A stretch of 64,000 nucleotides of DNA, from NCBI RefSeq assembly GCF_004122095.1, contig NZ_SAWZ01000003.1, positions 301,589 to 365,588 of the forward strand, read 5' to 3'. The DNA is from Pseudoxanthomonas composti (GTDB lineage: Bacteria > Pseudomonadota > Gammaproteobacteria > Xanthomonadales > Xanthomonadaceae). The notes under the pieces were generated by a model. The model did not search any database, was not told the DNA's origin, and saw only the letters and a list, made by a program, of their open reading frames with translations. A program made the translations under genes and the position numbers. Of this stretch, positions 28,990-37,669 are shown piece by piece; positions within the stretch are counted from its first letter, which is position 1, and every line of letters starts with the position of its first letter.

Positions 28990-29790
28990 TCAGTCTTCAT
29001 CCTCGCCATTGGCATCGTGCTTCCAGTAGCCGGTGGCGCGGATCCAGTCCTTGGGCACCTGCAGGTGGCCTTCCAGGAACTTGCGCATCATCCGCGCGCG
29101 GCGCGATTCGCAGGCGATCCAGTAGAAGGTATCGCCCTCGGGCGGGTCGAAATCGCGCAGTGTGTCTTCCAGCAGCGTGCTGGTCGCGGCCGGCACGCCG
29201 TTGCGCTCCAGCCAGCTCACCTGCGCATCGGCCTGGCACTGCAGGTCCTGGCGGTCGTCCTCCTCGGGGATCTCGATGAACACCTGCACCTGGCGGCCAT
29301 CGTCTGGCATTTCCTCCAGCCAGCGACTGATGGCAGGCAGGGCGGTCTCATCGCCCAGCAGTACGTAGTGGTCGAAGTCATCGGCCGCCACGAACGAGCC
29401 ACGCGGGCCGCCTAGCGCCAGCGCATCGCCTGGCTGGGCGCGCTCGGCCCAGCGCACGGCCGGGCCATCGCCGTGGCGCACGAAGTCCAGCGTCAGCGTG
29501 TTGGCTTCCACGTCGTAATGGCGCGGCGTGTAGTCGCGCATCGGCGAGTGCGCCTTGCCTTCCGGGTACACCGGCCCTTGCGGGGTCATCGTCGGGGTCA
29601 CGAACTCGCCCTCGGCATTGGGGAAGAACAGCTTGACGTGGTCGTCGGGTGCGCCGCTGGTGAAGCCGGCCAGCTCCTCGCCACCGACCACGATGCGACG
29701 CATGCTCGGGCTCAGCACCTGCGTGCTGATCACCTGGACACGGCGGAAGACCACGGGGTGCCGCACCACGCGGCTTTCATGAAGAGACAT
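28990..29790 (-). CDS. Siderophore-interacting protein (ViuB/YqjH-type ferric reductase)
   Basis: 266 residues, cytoplasmic. FAD-binding domain about 15-135 with the R-x-Y-T motif in MRDYTPRHYD; NAD(P)-type domain about 140-266 (HYVLLGDETALPAISRWL). These enzymes reduce ferric siderophores to free iron. The gene lies 100 bases downstream of a YqjI-like PadR regulator on the same strand, matching the yqjI/yqjH pairing known from E. coli, though there the genes are divergent. Confidence 0.9.
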   Translation of the reverse strand: MSLHESRVVRHPVVFRRVQVISTQVLSPSMRRIVVGGEELAGFTSGAPDDHVKLFFPNAEGEFVTPTMTPQGPVYPEGKAHSPMRDYTPRHYDVEANTLTLDFVRHGDGPAVRWAERAQPGDALALGGPRGSFVAADDFDHYVLLGDETALPAISRWLEEMPDDGRQVQVFIEIPEEDDRQDLQCQADAQVSWLERNGVPAATSTLLEDTLRDFDPPEGDTFYWIACESRRARMMRKFLEGHLQVPKDWIRATGYWKHDANGEDED

Positions 29791-29890
29791 TCAAAACACT
29801 CCTGAGGAGAAAGCGGAAGCGGGCGGGTCGGCACCAGGCGCGACTGGCTGGCAGGGCGCCGCTGCGGGTCGCGGCAGCGGGGATAAGGGG

Positions 29891-30436
29891 TCAGTCGAGG
29901 CTGTCGTGTGGCTGCGCAGGCCCGGCATCGATCTCACGCGCCGCACGCCGCAGCGCCTGCACGGCATGGGCAATGCTGGCCTGGTCCCAGCGCCCCAGGC
30001 GCGTGCCCAGCGCCTGCTTGATCTGCTCCATGCCATCGCGCACCGCCGGCGGCACGGAGGCCTTGAGCACCATGCGCGCGCTGTGGGAGGTGCGCGCCTG
30101 CATCTGCTGCATCAGCTCGGCCTGCGCGCGCATGAACTCGCGCCCGGCTTCGGTCAGGGCATAGCGCTTGCGGCTGCCGTCCTCGGTGGCGTTGATGTGC
30201 CCGGCCTCCACCAGCTGCGCCAGCGCCGGATACACCGTGCCCGCGCTGGGCGTGTAGTGCCCATGGAAGGTGTCGGCGATCAGCTGGATCAGCTCATAAC
30301 CATGGCGGGGCTGGCCGGCGATCAGGCTCAGCAGCAGCAGCGGCAGGTCGCCGTGCGCCAATCGGCGGCGACCACCGCCGCGGCGGCTGTCAGAGGGCTG
30401 TGGGGGCAGGGATCCTGGGCGCATGGGTTTCGACAT
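29891..30436 (-). CDS. PadR-family regulator, YqjI-like
   Basis: 181 residues. A Gly/Arg-rich N-terminus (RRGGGRRRLAHGDLPLLLL) precedes a PadR winged helix (GQPRHGYELIQLIADTFHGH, then YTPSAGTVYPALAQLVEAG) and a C-terminal helical part. YqjI of E. coli is a nickel-responsive repressor of the ferric reductase YqjH; the same partner lies downstream here. The His-rich N-terminus of YqjI is absent, so metal sensing may differ. The start is uncertain: ATG 30436 was taken, but ATG 30481 has a GGAGGGG just before it. Two ATATCGAA direct repeats overlap this region. Confidence 0.82.
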   Translation of the reverse strand: MSKPMRPGSLPPQPSDSRRGGGRRRLAHGDLPLLLLSLIAGQPRHGYELIQLIADTFHGHYTPSAGTVYPALAQLVEAGHINATEDGSRKRYALTEAGREFMRAQAELMQQMQARTSHSARMVLKASVPPAVRDGMEQIKQALGTRLGRWDQASIAHAVQALRRAAREIDAGPAQPHDSLD

Positions 30437-30464
30437 ATCGAATTCAGTGAAAAGATATATCGAA
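30435..30464. promoter_or_regulatory. Candidate PadR binding region: two ATATCGAA repeats 22 bp apart
   Basis: ATATCGAA occurs at 30435-30442 and 30457-30464, two helical turns apart, in an AT-rich patch at the padR 5' end. If ATG 30481 is the true start, this lies inside the gene and would not be an operator. Confidence 0.4.
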
Positions 30465-30481
30465 ATAGCGTCGCGGTCCAT

Positions 30482-30813
30482 GCCCCTCCGGTCTGGAACA
30501 TCTCATCGTTCAGTGAGAGGCTGGTCTGAGTTCGGCATCCCGCGCCAGGCCAATGACGAGCTGTCAGTTACTGCCGTGGGAGCGGCTTCAGCCGCGAAGA
30601 GGCCTTACCGGTAAAGCCTATTCGCGGCTGAAGCCGCTCCCACAGAACCGCTCCCACAGGAGCCGCGGGGGCTCACGAGAACACTTGATCGGCATCAGCG
30701 CTGCGCGTGAGTACGGGCAGGCGACCTTCAACGCCAAATCACCCACAACCAAAACCAACAACGCCGGCACAAGGCCGGCGTCGTCAAATCCCATCAAGCC
30801 ATGCGGCCAGGCG
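30482..30813. other. Gene-free stretch with REP-like palindrome and terminator
   Basis: Holds a GTGGGAGCGGCT...AGCCGCTCCCAC palindrome at 30576-30647 with an extra half unit to 30660, and the minus-strand terminator at 30761-30781. No gene is seen. Confidence 0.7.
30761..30781 (-). terminator. Terminator of the STAS/PP2C operon
   Basis: ACGCCGGC / GCCGGCGT 8-bp stem with a 5-base loop; on the minus strand a T-rich tract follows. It begins about 30 bases past the STAS gene stop. Confidence 0.65.
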
Positions 30814-31200
30814 CTACACGCCCTCAGCCGTATCGATCACCTTGCGCTGCATCGCGTCCAGGTAGGCGTCGGCCTCGGCGGTGCTGGCGAAGATCTCGTT
30901 CATCGGCACCGCCTTGACCAGGTCGAAGACTTTCTGGATCTGCGCCTGCGGGTTGGCGATCAGCACCTTGCCCTGGCGCCCGGCCAGCACCTTGCGCGCC
31001 TTGAAGATCGAGCGGATGCCGGCGCTGCTGATGTACTCCAGCCCGGACAGGTCCAGCACCAGGGTGGAAGGCCCGGCGCCCAGCAGGGGCGCCAGCGCAT
31101 CGTCCAGTGCGGCGTAGGTGTGCGTATCCAGGCGTCCGGTCAGCGCCACGCGCTGGCGCTTGCTGTCCGGCGGGTCGATTTCGATGCTCAGCGTGCTCAT
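30814..31200 (-). CDS. STAS-domain anti-sigma factor antagonist
   Basis: 128 residues, one STAS domain of SpoIIAA/RsbV type. The conserved LSGLEYISSAGIRSI carries the candidate phospho-serine (S58 or S59). Its start overlaps the stop of the upstream phosphatase gene by 4 bases (ATGA). In partner-switching, the kinase domain phosphorylates this protein and the phosphatase reverses it; both activities sit in the neighbour. The final target (sigma factor or other output) is not encoded here. Confidence 0.9.
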   Translation of the reverse strand: MSTLSIEIDPPDSKRQRVALTGRLDTHTYAALDDALAPLLGAGPSTLVLDLSGLEYISSAGIRSIFKARKVLAGRQGKVLIANPQAQIQKVFDLVKAVPMNEIFASTAEADAYLDAMQRKVIDTAEGV

Positions 31201-33671
31201 GGTGTCTCGGCCCCGTCGGGGGCGGTGGGGGAAGCGGAAAGGATGACACCGACCACGTTGGCATTTCCTTCACGACGGTAGCTGACCGAGGTGGCGATGT
31301 TGCGCACCAGGTGCAGGCCCAGGCCGCCCACCGGGCGCTCCAGCAGGTCCTCGTCCAGGTCCGGCTCAGGCTGGGCCCACGGGTCGAAGGCCACGCCCTG
31401 GTCGCGGAACTGCATCTGCAGGCTGCCATCCTGCAGCGACAGCGACAGCTCCATCGGCGGCGCCTCGTGGCCGGGGGCGCGGCCGTACTCGATCAGGTTC
31501 ACCCCCAGCTCCTCGGTGACCAGGCGCGCGTCGTTGATCGCCTCGCTGTCCAGGCCCCAGCCGGCCAGGCGCGCGTCCACCGCATCGGTCAGCGTGCCCA
31601 GCGAGTCGTGGCGCAGCGGCATGCGCAGGCGGGTGCGGAAGGCGGCGACGGCAACGGCGGGTTCGACGGTCATTTCGGGAATTTCGACAACGGACGGGGT
31701 GTGGTCTTCGGGCAGGCGGATGGCGAGCAGGGTGATGTCGTCGGACTGCGCGGCATCGCCGGCGTGCAGGTGCACCTGTTCCAGCACGTGGTCGCACTGC
31801 GCCTGCGCGCTCAGGCCCGCCTGCAAGGCCTGGCGCAGGCCGCTGCGGCCGAAGGCATGGTTGTCGCCATCGAAGGCCTCGCTGACGCCATCGGTGAACA
31901 ACACCAGGGTCTCGCCGCGCGACAGGGTGCCGTGCAGCACCGGGAAGCGCAAATCCGCCTCGATCCCCAGCACCGAGCCGGTCTCCATCGCCACGGTCTC
32001 CACGTGGCCATTGGCACATAGGCGCAGCGGCGGCTCGTGGCCGGCGCTGGCCATCCAGAACTCGCCGGTTTCCACGTCCACCCGCCCGCACAGCACGCTG
32101 GTGAACATGCAGGTGTCGTTGTTCTCGGCCAGGCGGCGGGCGGCGGCGCGCAGCACCTCGTCCACCGGGCGCGCCGCGCGCGCTGAGATCTCCAGCACGC
32201 TGGTCGCGCGCGCCATGAACAGCGCCGCCGGCAGGCCCTTGTCGCTGACATCGCCCACCGCGAACCACAGCATGCCCGGCTGCACCTCGGAGAACTGATA
32301 GAAATCCCCGCCCACCAGCTGCGCCGGCTGCAGCCGCGCGCCGACTTCCACAATCGCGCGGTGGCCTTCGATGATGCGCCCCACCGGCAGCATCGCCGTC
32401 TGGATGTCGCGGGCGATGCTTAGCTCGCTTTCCAGCCGCTGGCGCTCGGTGGCCAGGCTCTCGATCTCCATCATCTGGTCGCGGATGGAGTGCCGCGCCG
32501 AATCCAGCGCCCGCGCCAGCACGCCCACCTCGTCGTCGCGCTCGGTATGCGGCAGCGGCTGCTGGAACTGGCCCTGCTTGAAGCCCTGCGCGCTGCCGGA
32601 CAGGTCCTCGATGGGGCCGGCGACATTGCGGCTGATGCGCCGGCCGATCCACCACGCCAGCGCCGTGCCCAGCAGCGCGCCCAGGGCCAGCCACACCGCC
32701 ACCCGGTTCAGTCGCGCCAGCACGTAATCGCGCGAGACCGACAGCGCGATGTGCCAGCCGCTGTCCTCCACCGGCACCGCCACCGTGTACAGGCTCTGCT
32801 CGCGCGCGCGGTGGCGGAACACCAGCGGCTTGTCGTTCTGCCCCAGCCCGCGCAGGGCGGTGCGCAGCGGCGCCAGGTCCGCGCGCTGATCGCCCACCAG
32901 CTGCTCCAGCGTGTGGCCTTCCAGCGCGGCATCGCGGGTGGACACCACCACGCGCGACTGCGGCGACAGCAGCAGCGCCTCCACCCCGGCATCGTGCGGC
33001 AGGGTGGCCAGCATGCGCCGCAGCCGCGCCACCGGCAGGTCGGCGCTGACCATGCCGATCGGCCGCGCGCGCGGGCTGTCGCCGGGCCGGCGCAGCGGCA
33101 CGTTGTAGGTGACGAAGTCTTCGGCGGCAGTGTTGGTGTTGCGGTAGGGCTCGGACCACCAGGCCGCACCGCCGGTGACGGTGCGCTCGTACCACCACTG
33201 CTGCTCCGGGTCGTAGCGCAGGTCGGCCTCGGACATCTCGCGCAGGCGCTGGCCGCCGTCGCGGCGCAGGTACCAGGTGAAGCCCGGCGTGCCCGGGCCC
33301 AGCGCGTCGTGGGCCAGCACCAGCATGGCGCCGTCGATGTTGTCATCGCCCAGCACCGTGGCCCGCAGCAGCGAGCGCAGGTTGAACGGCTGCCGGCCGA
33401 TGGCCGCGCCGGACAGCTCCAGCACGCGCGCGCTGACCTGCACCGAGCCCAGGGTCTCGTTGAGGCTGCGCGAGGCCTGCAAGGCCAGGCTCTCGGCCTC
33501 GGTCTGCGCATTGGCCAGGATCGCCGCGCGTGCGGCCAGGTAGAACAGCCCCAGCAGCAGCGCGCACAGCGCCATCTGCGACAACCCCGACCAAAGTAGT
33601 AGGCGGGTGCGCAGGCTGTTGCGCCAGGTCAAACGGGCTGCCGGGGCGGGCAAAGGTGTAGTCCGTTCCAT
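31197..33671 (-). CDS. Membrane-bound PP2C (SpoIIE/RsbU) phosphatase with C-terminal RsbW-like kinase domain
   Basis: 824 residues. TM1 about 22-48, an extracytoplasmic Cache-like sensor, TM2 about 318-340, HAMP about 340-395, coiled coil, SpoIIE phosphatase about 430-655 (ARLQPAQLVGGDFYQFSEV; FAVGDVSDKGLPAALFMA), and an anti-sigma-type HATPase about 690-815 (TEELGVNLIEYG; GGLGLHLVRNIA). Having phosphatase and kinase in one chain with a coupled STAS gene makes a compact partner switch. The ligand sensed outside the cell is unknown. Confidence 0.9.
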   Translation of the reverse strand: MERTTPLPAPAARLTWRNSLRTRLLLWSGLSQMALCALLLGLFYLAARAAILANAQTEAESLALQASRSLNETLGSVQVSARVLELSGAAIGRQPFNLRSLLRATVLGDDNIDGAMLVLAHDALGPGTPGFTWYLRRDGGQRLREMSEADLRYDPEQQWWYERTVTGGAAWWSEPYRNTNTAAEDFVTYNVPLRRPGDSPRARPIGMVSADLPVARLRRMLATLPHDAGVEALLLSPQSRVVVSTRDAALEGHTLEQLVGDQRADLAPLRTALRGLGQNDKPLVFRHRAREQSLYTVAVPVEDSGWHIALSVSRDYVLARLNRVAVWLALGALLGTALAWWIGRRISRNVAGPIEDLSGSAQGFKQGQFQQPLPHTERDDEVGVLARALDSARHSIRDQMMEIESLATERQRLESELSIARDIQTAMLPVGRIIEGHRAIVEVGARLQPAQLVGGDFYQFSEVQPGMLWFAVGDVSDKGLPAALFMARATSVLEISARAARPVDEVLRAAARRLAENNDTCMFTSVLCGRVDVETGEFWMASAGHEPPLRLCANGHVETVAMETGSVLGIEADLRFPVLHGTLSRGETLVLFTDGVSEAFDGDNHAFGRSGLRQALQAGLSAQAQCDHVLEQVHLHAGDAAQSDDITLLAIRLPEDHTPSVVEIPEMTVEPAVAVAAFRTRLRMPLRHDSLGTLTDAVDARLAGWGLDSEAINDARLVTEELGVNLIEYGRAPGHEAPPMELSLSLQDGSLQMQFRDQGVAFDPWAQPEPDLDEDLLERPVGGLGLHLVRNIATSVSYRREGNANVVGVILSASPTAPDGAETP

Positions 33672-33833
33672 GACTTAGCTGCCTCTATGCCCGCCCATCA
33701 TAGTGGTGCGTCGCAATTGGAATGGGGCTCCCCCCGCGCTGCGGCATAAGCGCTGAAACCGCTGCGTTAGAATCGAGCGTTCGATAAAACACACATCAAG
33801 TCATGCATGGCATGGCTGCTGACGGGAGTGGCG

Positions 33834-36524
33834 ATGAATTGGTTGAACGACATTTTGCAGAGCGACCCGGATCCGGTCGAGACCCAGGAGTGGATGGAGT
33901 CGCTCAAGGCCGTCATCAACGCCGACGGCCCGCAGCGCGCCCACCAGCTGCTCGAAGACATGGTGGAACTGACCCGGCGTAATGGCGCCTACCTGCCGTT
34001 CTCGCCCACCACCGAGTACGTCAACACCATCTCGCCCGCCCATGAGGCCAAGAGCCCGGGCGACTCGGCCATGGAGTGGAAGATCCGCTCGCTGGTGCGC
34101 TGGAACGCCATGGCCACGGTCGTGCGCGCCAACCGCAAGCCCGGCGACCTGGGTGGCCACATCGCCTCCTTCGCCTCGGCCGCCACCCTGTACGACGTGG
34201 GCTTCAACCATTTCTGGCGCGCCCCCAGCGAGAGTCACCCCGGCGACTTGCTGTACATCCAGGGCCACAGCGCCCCGGGCATCTACTCGCGCGCCTTCCT
34301 GGAAGGCCGCATCAGCGAGTCGCAGCTGGACAACTTCCGCATGGAAGTGGACGGCCGCGGCATTTCCTCCTACCCGCACCCGTGGCTGATGCCGGACTTC
34401 TGGCAGACCCCCACCGTGTCGATGGGCTTAGGGCCGCTGAGCGCCATCTACCAGGCGCAATTCATGAAGTACCTGGAGCACCGCGGCCTGATCGAGAAGT
34501 CCGACCGCAAGGTGTGGTGCTTCATTGGCGACGGCGAGTCCGACGAGCCGGAAACCCTGGGTGCCATCGCCCTGGCCGGCCGCGAAGGCCTGGACAACCT
34601 GATCTTCGTGGTCAACTGCAACCTGCAGCGCCTGGACGGCCCGGTGCGCGGCAACGGCAAGATCATCCAGGAACTGGAAGGCGTGTTCCGCGGCGGCGGC
34701 TGGAACGTCATCAAGCTGCTGTGGGGCGGCTACTGGGATCCGCTTCTGGCCCAGGACAAGGACGGCGTGCTGCGCAAGCTGATGATGGAAACCGTCGACG
34801 GCGAGTACCAGAACTGCAAGGCCTTCGGTGGCGCCTACACGCGCGCCAACTTCTTCGGCAAGTACCCGGAGACCGCGGCCATGGTCTCCAACCTGTCCGA
34901 CGACGACATCTGGCGCCTCAACCGCGGTGGCCACGACCCGCACAAGGTCTACGCCGCCTACCACCAGGCCGTGAACACCAAGGGCATGCCCACCGTGATC
35001 CTGGCCAAGACGGTCAAGGGCTACGGCATGGGCAGCGCCGGTGAGGCGCTCAACCCCACCCACCAGACCAAGAAGCTGGACGACGATGCCGTCCGCCATT
35101 TCCGCGACCGCTTCGACATCCCGGTGACCGACGCGCAGCTGGCCGATGGCCAGGTGCCGTTCTACAACCCGGGCAAGGACTCGCCGGAAGTGCAGTACAT
35201 GCTCGAGCGCCGCAACGCGCTGGGCGGCTTCCTCCCGCAGCGTCGCCGCAAGGCCGACAAGTCCTTCACCGTGCCCGGCCTGGACAAGTACGAGCGCCTG
35301 CTCAAGGACAGCGGCGAGCGCAAGTACTCCACCACCATGTCCTTCGTGCAGACGCTCAACATCGCCCTGCGCGACAAGGAGCTGGGCCCGCGCATCGTGC
35401 CGATCGTGGCCGACGAGGCCCGCACCTTCGGCATGGAAGGCCTGTTCCGCCAGATCGGCATCTATGCCCCGCACGGCCAGAAGTACAAGCCGGTCGATGC
35501 CGACCAGCTGATGTACTACCGCGAGGACCAGTCCGGCCAGGTGCTGCAGCAGGGCATCAGCGAGCCGGGCGCGATCTCCTCGTGGCTTGCCGCCGGCACC
35601 AGCTACTCGGTGTCCAACGTGCCGATGCTGCCGTTCTACATCTACTACTCCATGTTCGGCTTCCAGCGCGTGGGCGATATCGCCTGGCAGGCCGCCGACA
35701 TGCGCACCCGCGGCTTCCTGCTGGGCGGCACCGCCGGGCGCACCACGCTCAACGGTGAAGGCCTGCAGCACGAGGACGGCTTCAGCCTGGTCATCGCCGG
35801 CTCCATCCCCAACGTGCGCAGCTACGACCCGACCTTCGGTTACGAGGTCACCGTGGTCCTGCAGCACGGCATGAAGGCGATGATGGAAGAGCAGAAGGAC
35901 GAGTACTACTACCTGACGCTGATGAACGAAAACTACACCCACCCGGAAATGCCGGCCGGTGCAGAGGAAGGCATCATCAAGGGCATGTACCTGCTCACCG
36001 ACGCCGGCAAGCCCAAGAAGGGCGAGCTGCGCGTGCAGCTGCTGGGCAGCGGCACCATCCTGCGCGAGGCCATCGCCGCGGCCGAGCTGCTGGACAAGGA
36101 CTTCGGCGTCACCGCCGACATCTGGTCCTGCCCCAGCTTCAACGAGCTGCGCCGCGACGGCTTCGACTGCGAGCGCTGGAACCGCCTGCACCCGGAAGGC
36201 GAGCAGCGCAAGCCCTACGTCACCCAGCTGCTGGAAGGCCGTCAAGGCCCGGTCATCGCCGCCACCGACTACGTGCGCGCCTACAGCGACCAGATCCGCG
36301 CCTTCCTGCCCACCACCAACTACACCGTGCTGGGCACCGACGGCTTCGGCCGCTCGGATACGCGCGCCAACCTGCGTCGCTTCTTCGAGGTGGATCGGTA
36401 CTACATCGCCCATGCCGCCATCGCCGCGTTGGCGAAGGAAGGTAAGATGACCGGCAAGGATGTGGCCCGGGCGATCAAGCAGTACAAGATTGATGTGGAG
36501 AAGATGAATCCTGATGGGGCTTGA
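33834..36524 (+). CDS. aceE: Pyruvate dehydrogenase E1 component, homodimeric type
   Basis: 896 residues, the usual length. It decarboxylates pyruvate with thiamine diphosphate and passes the acetyl group to the E2 lipoyl domain. The ThDP motif GDGESDEPETLGAIALAG...NCNLQRLDGP is intact. ATG at 33834 follows GGGAG; nine extra upstream codons lack a ribosome site. E2 and E3 genes are not next to it in the window. A strong terminator follows at 36542. Its 3' end is partly duplicated as a decayed fragment 1 kb downstream. Confidence 0.95.
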   Translation: MNWLNDILQSDPDPVETQEWMESLKAVINADGPQRAHQLLEDMVELTRRNGAYLPFSPTTEYVNTISPAHEAKSPGDSAMEWKIRSLVRWNAMATVVRANRKPGDLGGHIASFASAATLYDVGFNHFWRAPSESHPGDLLYIQGHSAPGIYSRAFLEGRISESQLDNFRMEVDGRGISSYPHPWLMPDFWQTPTVSMGLGPLSAIYQAQFMKYLEHRGLIEKSDRKVWCFIGDGESDEPETLGAIALAGREGLDNLIFVVNCNLQRLDGPVRGNGKIIQELEGVFRGGGWNVIKLLWGGYWDPLLAQDKDGVLRKLMMETVDGEYQNCKAFGGAYTRANFFGKYPETAAMVSNLSDDDIWRLNRGGHDPHKVYAAYHQAVNTKGMPTVILAKTVKGYGMGSAGEALNPTHQTKKLDDDAVRHFRDRFDIPVTDAQLADGQVPFYNPGKDSPEVQYMLERRNALGGFLPQRRRKADKSFTVPGLDKYERLLKDSGERKYSTTMSFVQTLNIALRDKELGPRIVPIVADEARTFGMEGLFRQIGIYAPHGQKYKPVDADQLMYYREDQSGQVLQQGISEPGAISSWLAAGTSYSVSNVPMLPFYIYYSMFGFQRVGDIAWQAADMRTRGFLLGGTAGRTTLNGEGLQHEDGFSLVIAGSIPNVRSYDPTFGYEVTVVLQHGMKAMMEEQKDEYYYLTLMNENYTHPEMPAGAEEGIIKGMYLLTDAGKPKKGELRVQLLGSGTILREAIAAAELLDKDFGVTADIWSCPSFNELRRDGFDCERWNRLHPEGEQRKPYVTQLLEGRQGPVIAATDYVRAYSDQIRAFLPTTNYTVLGTDGFGRSDTRANLRRFFEVDRYYIAHAAIAALAKEGKMTGKDVARAIKQYKIDVEKMNPDGA

Positions 36525-36541
36525 TGCTTTGTTGGGGTGAG

Positions 36542-36573
36542 AAAAAAAGCGGCCTTCGGGCCGCTTTTTTTTT
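36542..36573 (+). terminator. Bidirectional terminator after aceE
   Basis: GCGGCC-TTCG-GGCCGC stem and tetraloop flanked by seven A and nine T, so it can end transcripts from either side. Confidence 0.92.
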
Positions 36574-36630
36574 GTTCTTCGCTAAATCCCGAAGCGAGCC
36601 GGCTCGGTTGTGAAGCCTGGAAATGATGAG

Positions 36631-36645
36631 TAGGATTCAATCCTA
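36631..36645. promoter_or_regulatory. Candidate autoregulatory operator of the toxin-antitoxin pair
   Basis: TAGGATT-C-AATCCTA is a perfect 7+1+7 palindrome 21 bases before the antitoxin ATG, where ribbon-helix-helix antitoxins normally bind. Confidence 0.6.
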
Positions 36646-36666
36646 TTCGAAGCGTTGGAGGTCGCC

Positions 36667-36936
36667 ATGCGTTCGACCCAGCAATTCAGCATCACCCTGC
36701 CCAACGAGATGGCGGACCTGGTCAAGGCCAAAGTGGCTGCGGGCGAGTACGCGACGGAGAGCGAGGTGTTCCGGGATGGTCTGCGGACGCTGCTGGCCCG
36801 CGACCGGGCGATGGAGACCTGGTTGCGCGAGCAAGTGGTGCCGGCGGCGCTTGCCTTGCAGGCCGACCCAGGGCGCAGCCTGTCCACCACGCAGGCCCGC
36901 GAGCAACTGGCGGAGAAGCGTCGGCGTCGGACGTGA
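36667..36936 (+). CDS. ParD-like ribbon-helix-helix antitoxin
   Basis: 89 residues: N-terminal RHH fold (MRSTQQFSITLPNEMADLVK, then ATESEVFRDGLRTL) and a helical C-terminus that would wrap the toxin. ATG at 36667 has GGAGG. The stop overlaps the toxin start by 4 bases (GTGA), giving the usual coupled order antitoxin then toxin. It would neutralise the ParE-like partner and repress the operon. Confidence 0.9.
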   Translation: MRSTQQFSITLPNEMADLVKAKVAAGEYATESEVFRDGLRTLLARDRAMETWLREQVVPAALALQADPGRSLSTTQAREQLAEKRRRRT

Positions 36937-37244
36937 GCTGGCGGGTCGAGTTCGCACCCGAGGCGGTCGCCCACCTCACTGCCCTCGAGGAATACATCAT
37001 CACTGCCGGTGCGCCCGCTTCGGCCACGCGCTATGTCGATGCCATCGTGGACTACTGCGAGCGTCTGCAGACCTTCCCGGAAAGGGGAGCCAGGCGAGAT
37101 GACCTGCTCCCGGGCCTTCGGATCACCCACTACCAAGGCACCTGCGTGATCGCCTTCCACGTCGATGCCCCGCGGCAGGTGGTGTCGATCCTCGGTGTGT
37201 TCTACGGAGGTCAGGATTACGAAGGCGGCTGGCGCGACGCCTGA
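36933..37244 (+). CDS. ParE/RelE-superfamily toxin
   Basis: 103 residues beginning with GTG. The chain has the ParE pattern: WRVEFAPEAVAHLTALEEYI, then RGARRDDLLPGLRITHYQGT and a C-terminal VVSILGVFYGGQDYEGGW. ParE toxins poison gyrase while RelE toxins cut mRNA; the sequence favours ParE but does not prove it. The pair lies between aceE and a decayed aceE fragment, which suggests it was gained by rearrangement at that site. Confidence 0.9.
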   Translation: MSWRVEFAPEAVAHLTALEEYIITAGAPASATRYVDAIVDYCERLQTFPERGARRDDLLPGLRITHYQGTCVIAFHVDAPRQVVSILGVFYGGQDYEGGWRDA

Positions 37245-37435
37245 GATGCATCACGGGACAGGGCGTGGCTGTTAGCAAAAGGCGGCGGAATCCGGAGGAT
37301 TCTTGCGCGAATACAGCCGCCGCAAGCCCTCTTTGCGGCGCGAATCTCCGAAAAATTCCGGCGCGAAAGGCTTGGTTGTGGCGCAAAAAAAGCAAATTGG
37401 CCTTATGCGCGGGTGGCACGCTCGGCTTTGAGCCG

Positions 37436-37524
37436 ATCATTTTCGCCACCGGCGACGTGCGCGGCTACAGCGACCAGGGCCCGGGCGATCAAGCAGTACA
37501 AAGTCGATGTGTAGAAGGCGAGCC
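37436..37524 (+). pseudogene. Decayed second copy of the aceE 3' end with an internal deletion
   Basis: Bases 37436-37477 match aceE 36252-36293 at 35 of 42 positions (VIAATDYVRAYSDQ versus IIFATGDVRGYSDQ). They are joined directly to 37478-37501, which is identical over 24 bases to aceE 36464-36487; the intervening 170 bases of aceE are missing, shifting the frame. The match then fades through KVDV and a stop. Either a divergent second aceE decayed here or an incoming element carried another strain's 3' end. Confidence 0.85.
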
Positions 37525-37562
37525 TGGACGAGGCTCGATGCCCAGACGGTTCGATTTTGGTG

Positions 37563-37589
37563 AAGGGGTGACCATTGGTCGCCCCTTTT
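37563..37589 (+). terminator. Terminator-like hairpin after the aceE remnant
   Basis: AAGGGGTGAC / GTCGCCCCTT stem (one G-T pair) with a run of T and an AT-rich tail. It may be the retained terminator of the lost gene. Confidence 0.7.
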
Positions 37590-37669
37590 ATTTATCTGGA
37601 GGAAGCATGAAACTTGGTCGATGACGAGCGGCGTGCGCCGTATGCGCCACAGGCCCAGGGAGGATCAGC

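Larger units (their letters stand above)
37245..37669. other. Gene-free scar region between the toxin gene and the effector region
   Basis: No intact gene. It contains the aceE remnant, a hairpin-forming stretch around 37411-37450 (GGTGGC...GCCACC) and a terminator at 37563-37589. The base composition of 37265-37435 is mixed and resembles nothing I recognise. Confidence 0.7.

Noticed and set aside
37405..37455. tRNA-like fold
   Set aside because: The GGTGGC/GCCACC stem encloses only one further hairpin; there is no anticodon or T arm, and the right part is aceE-derived.
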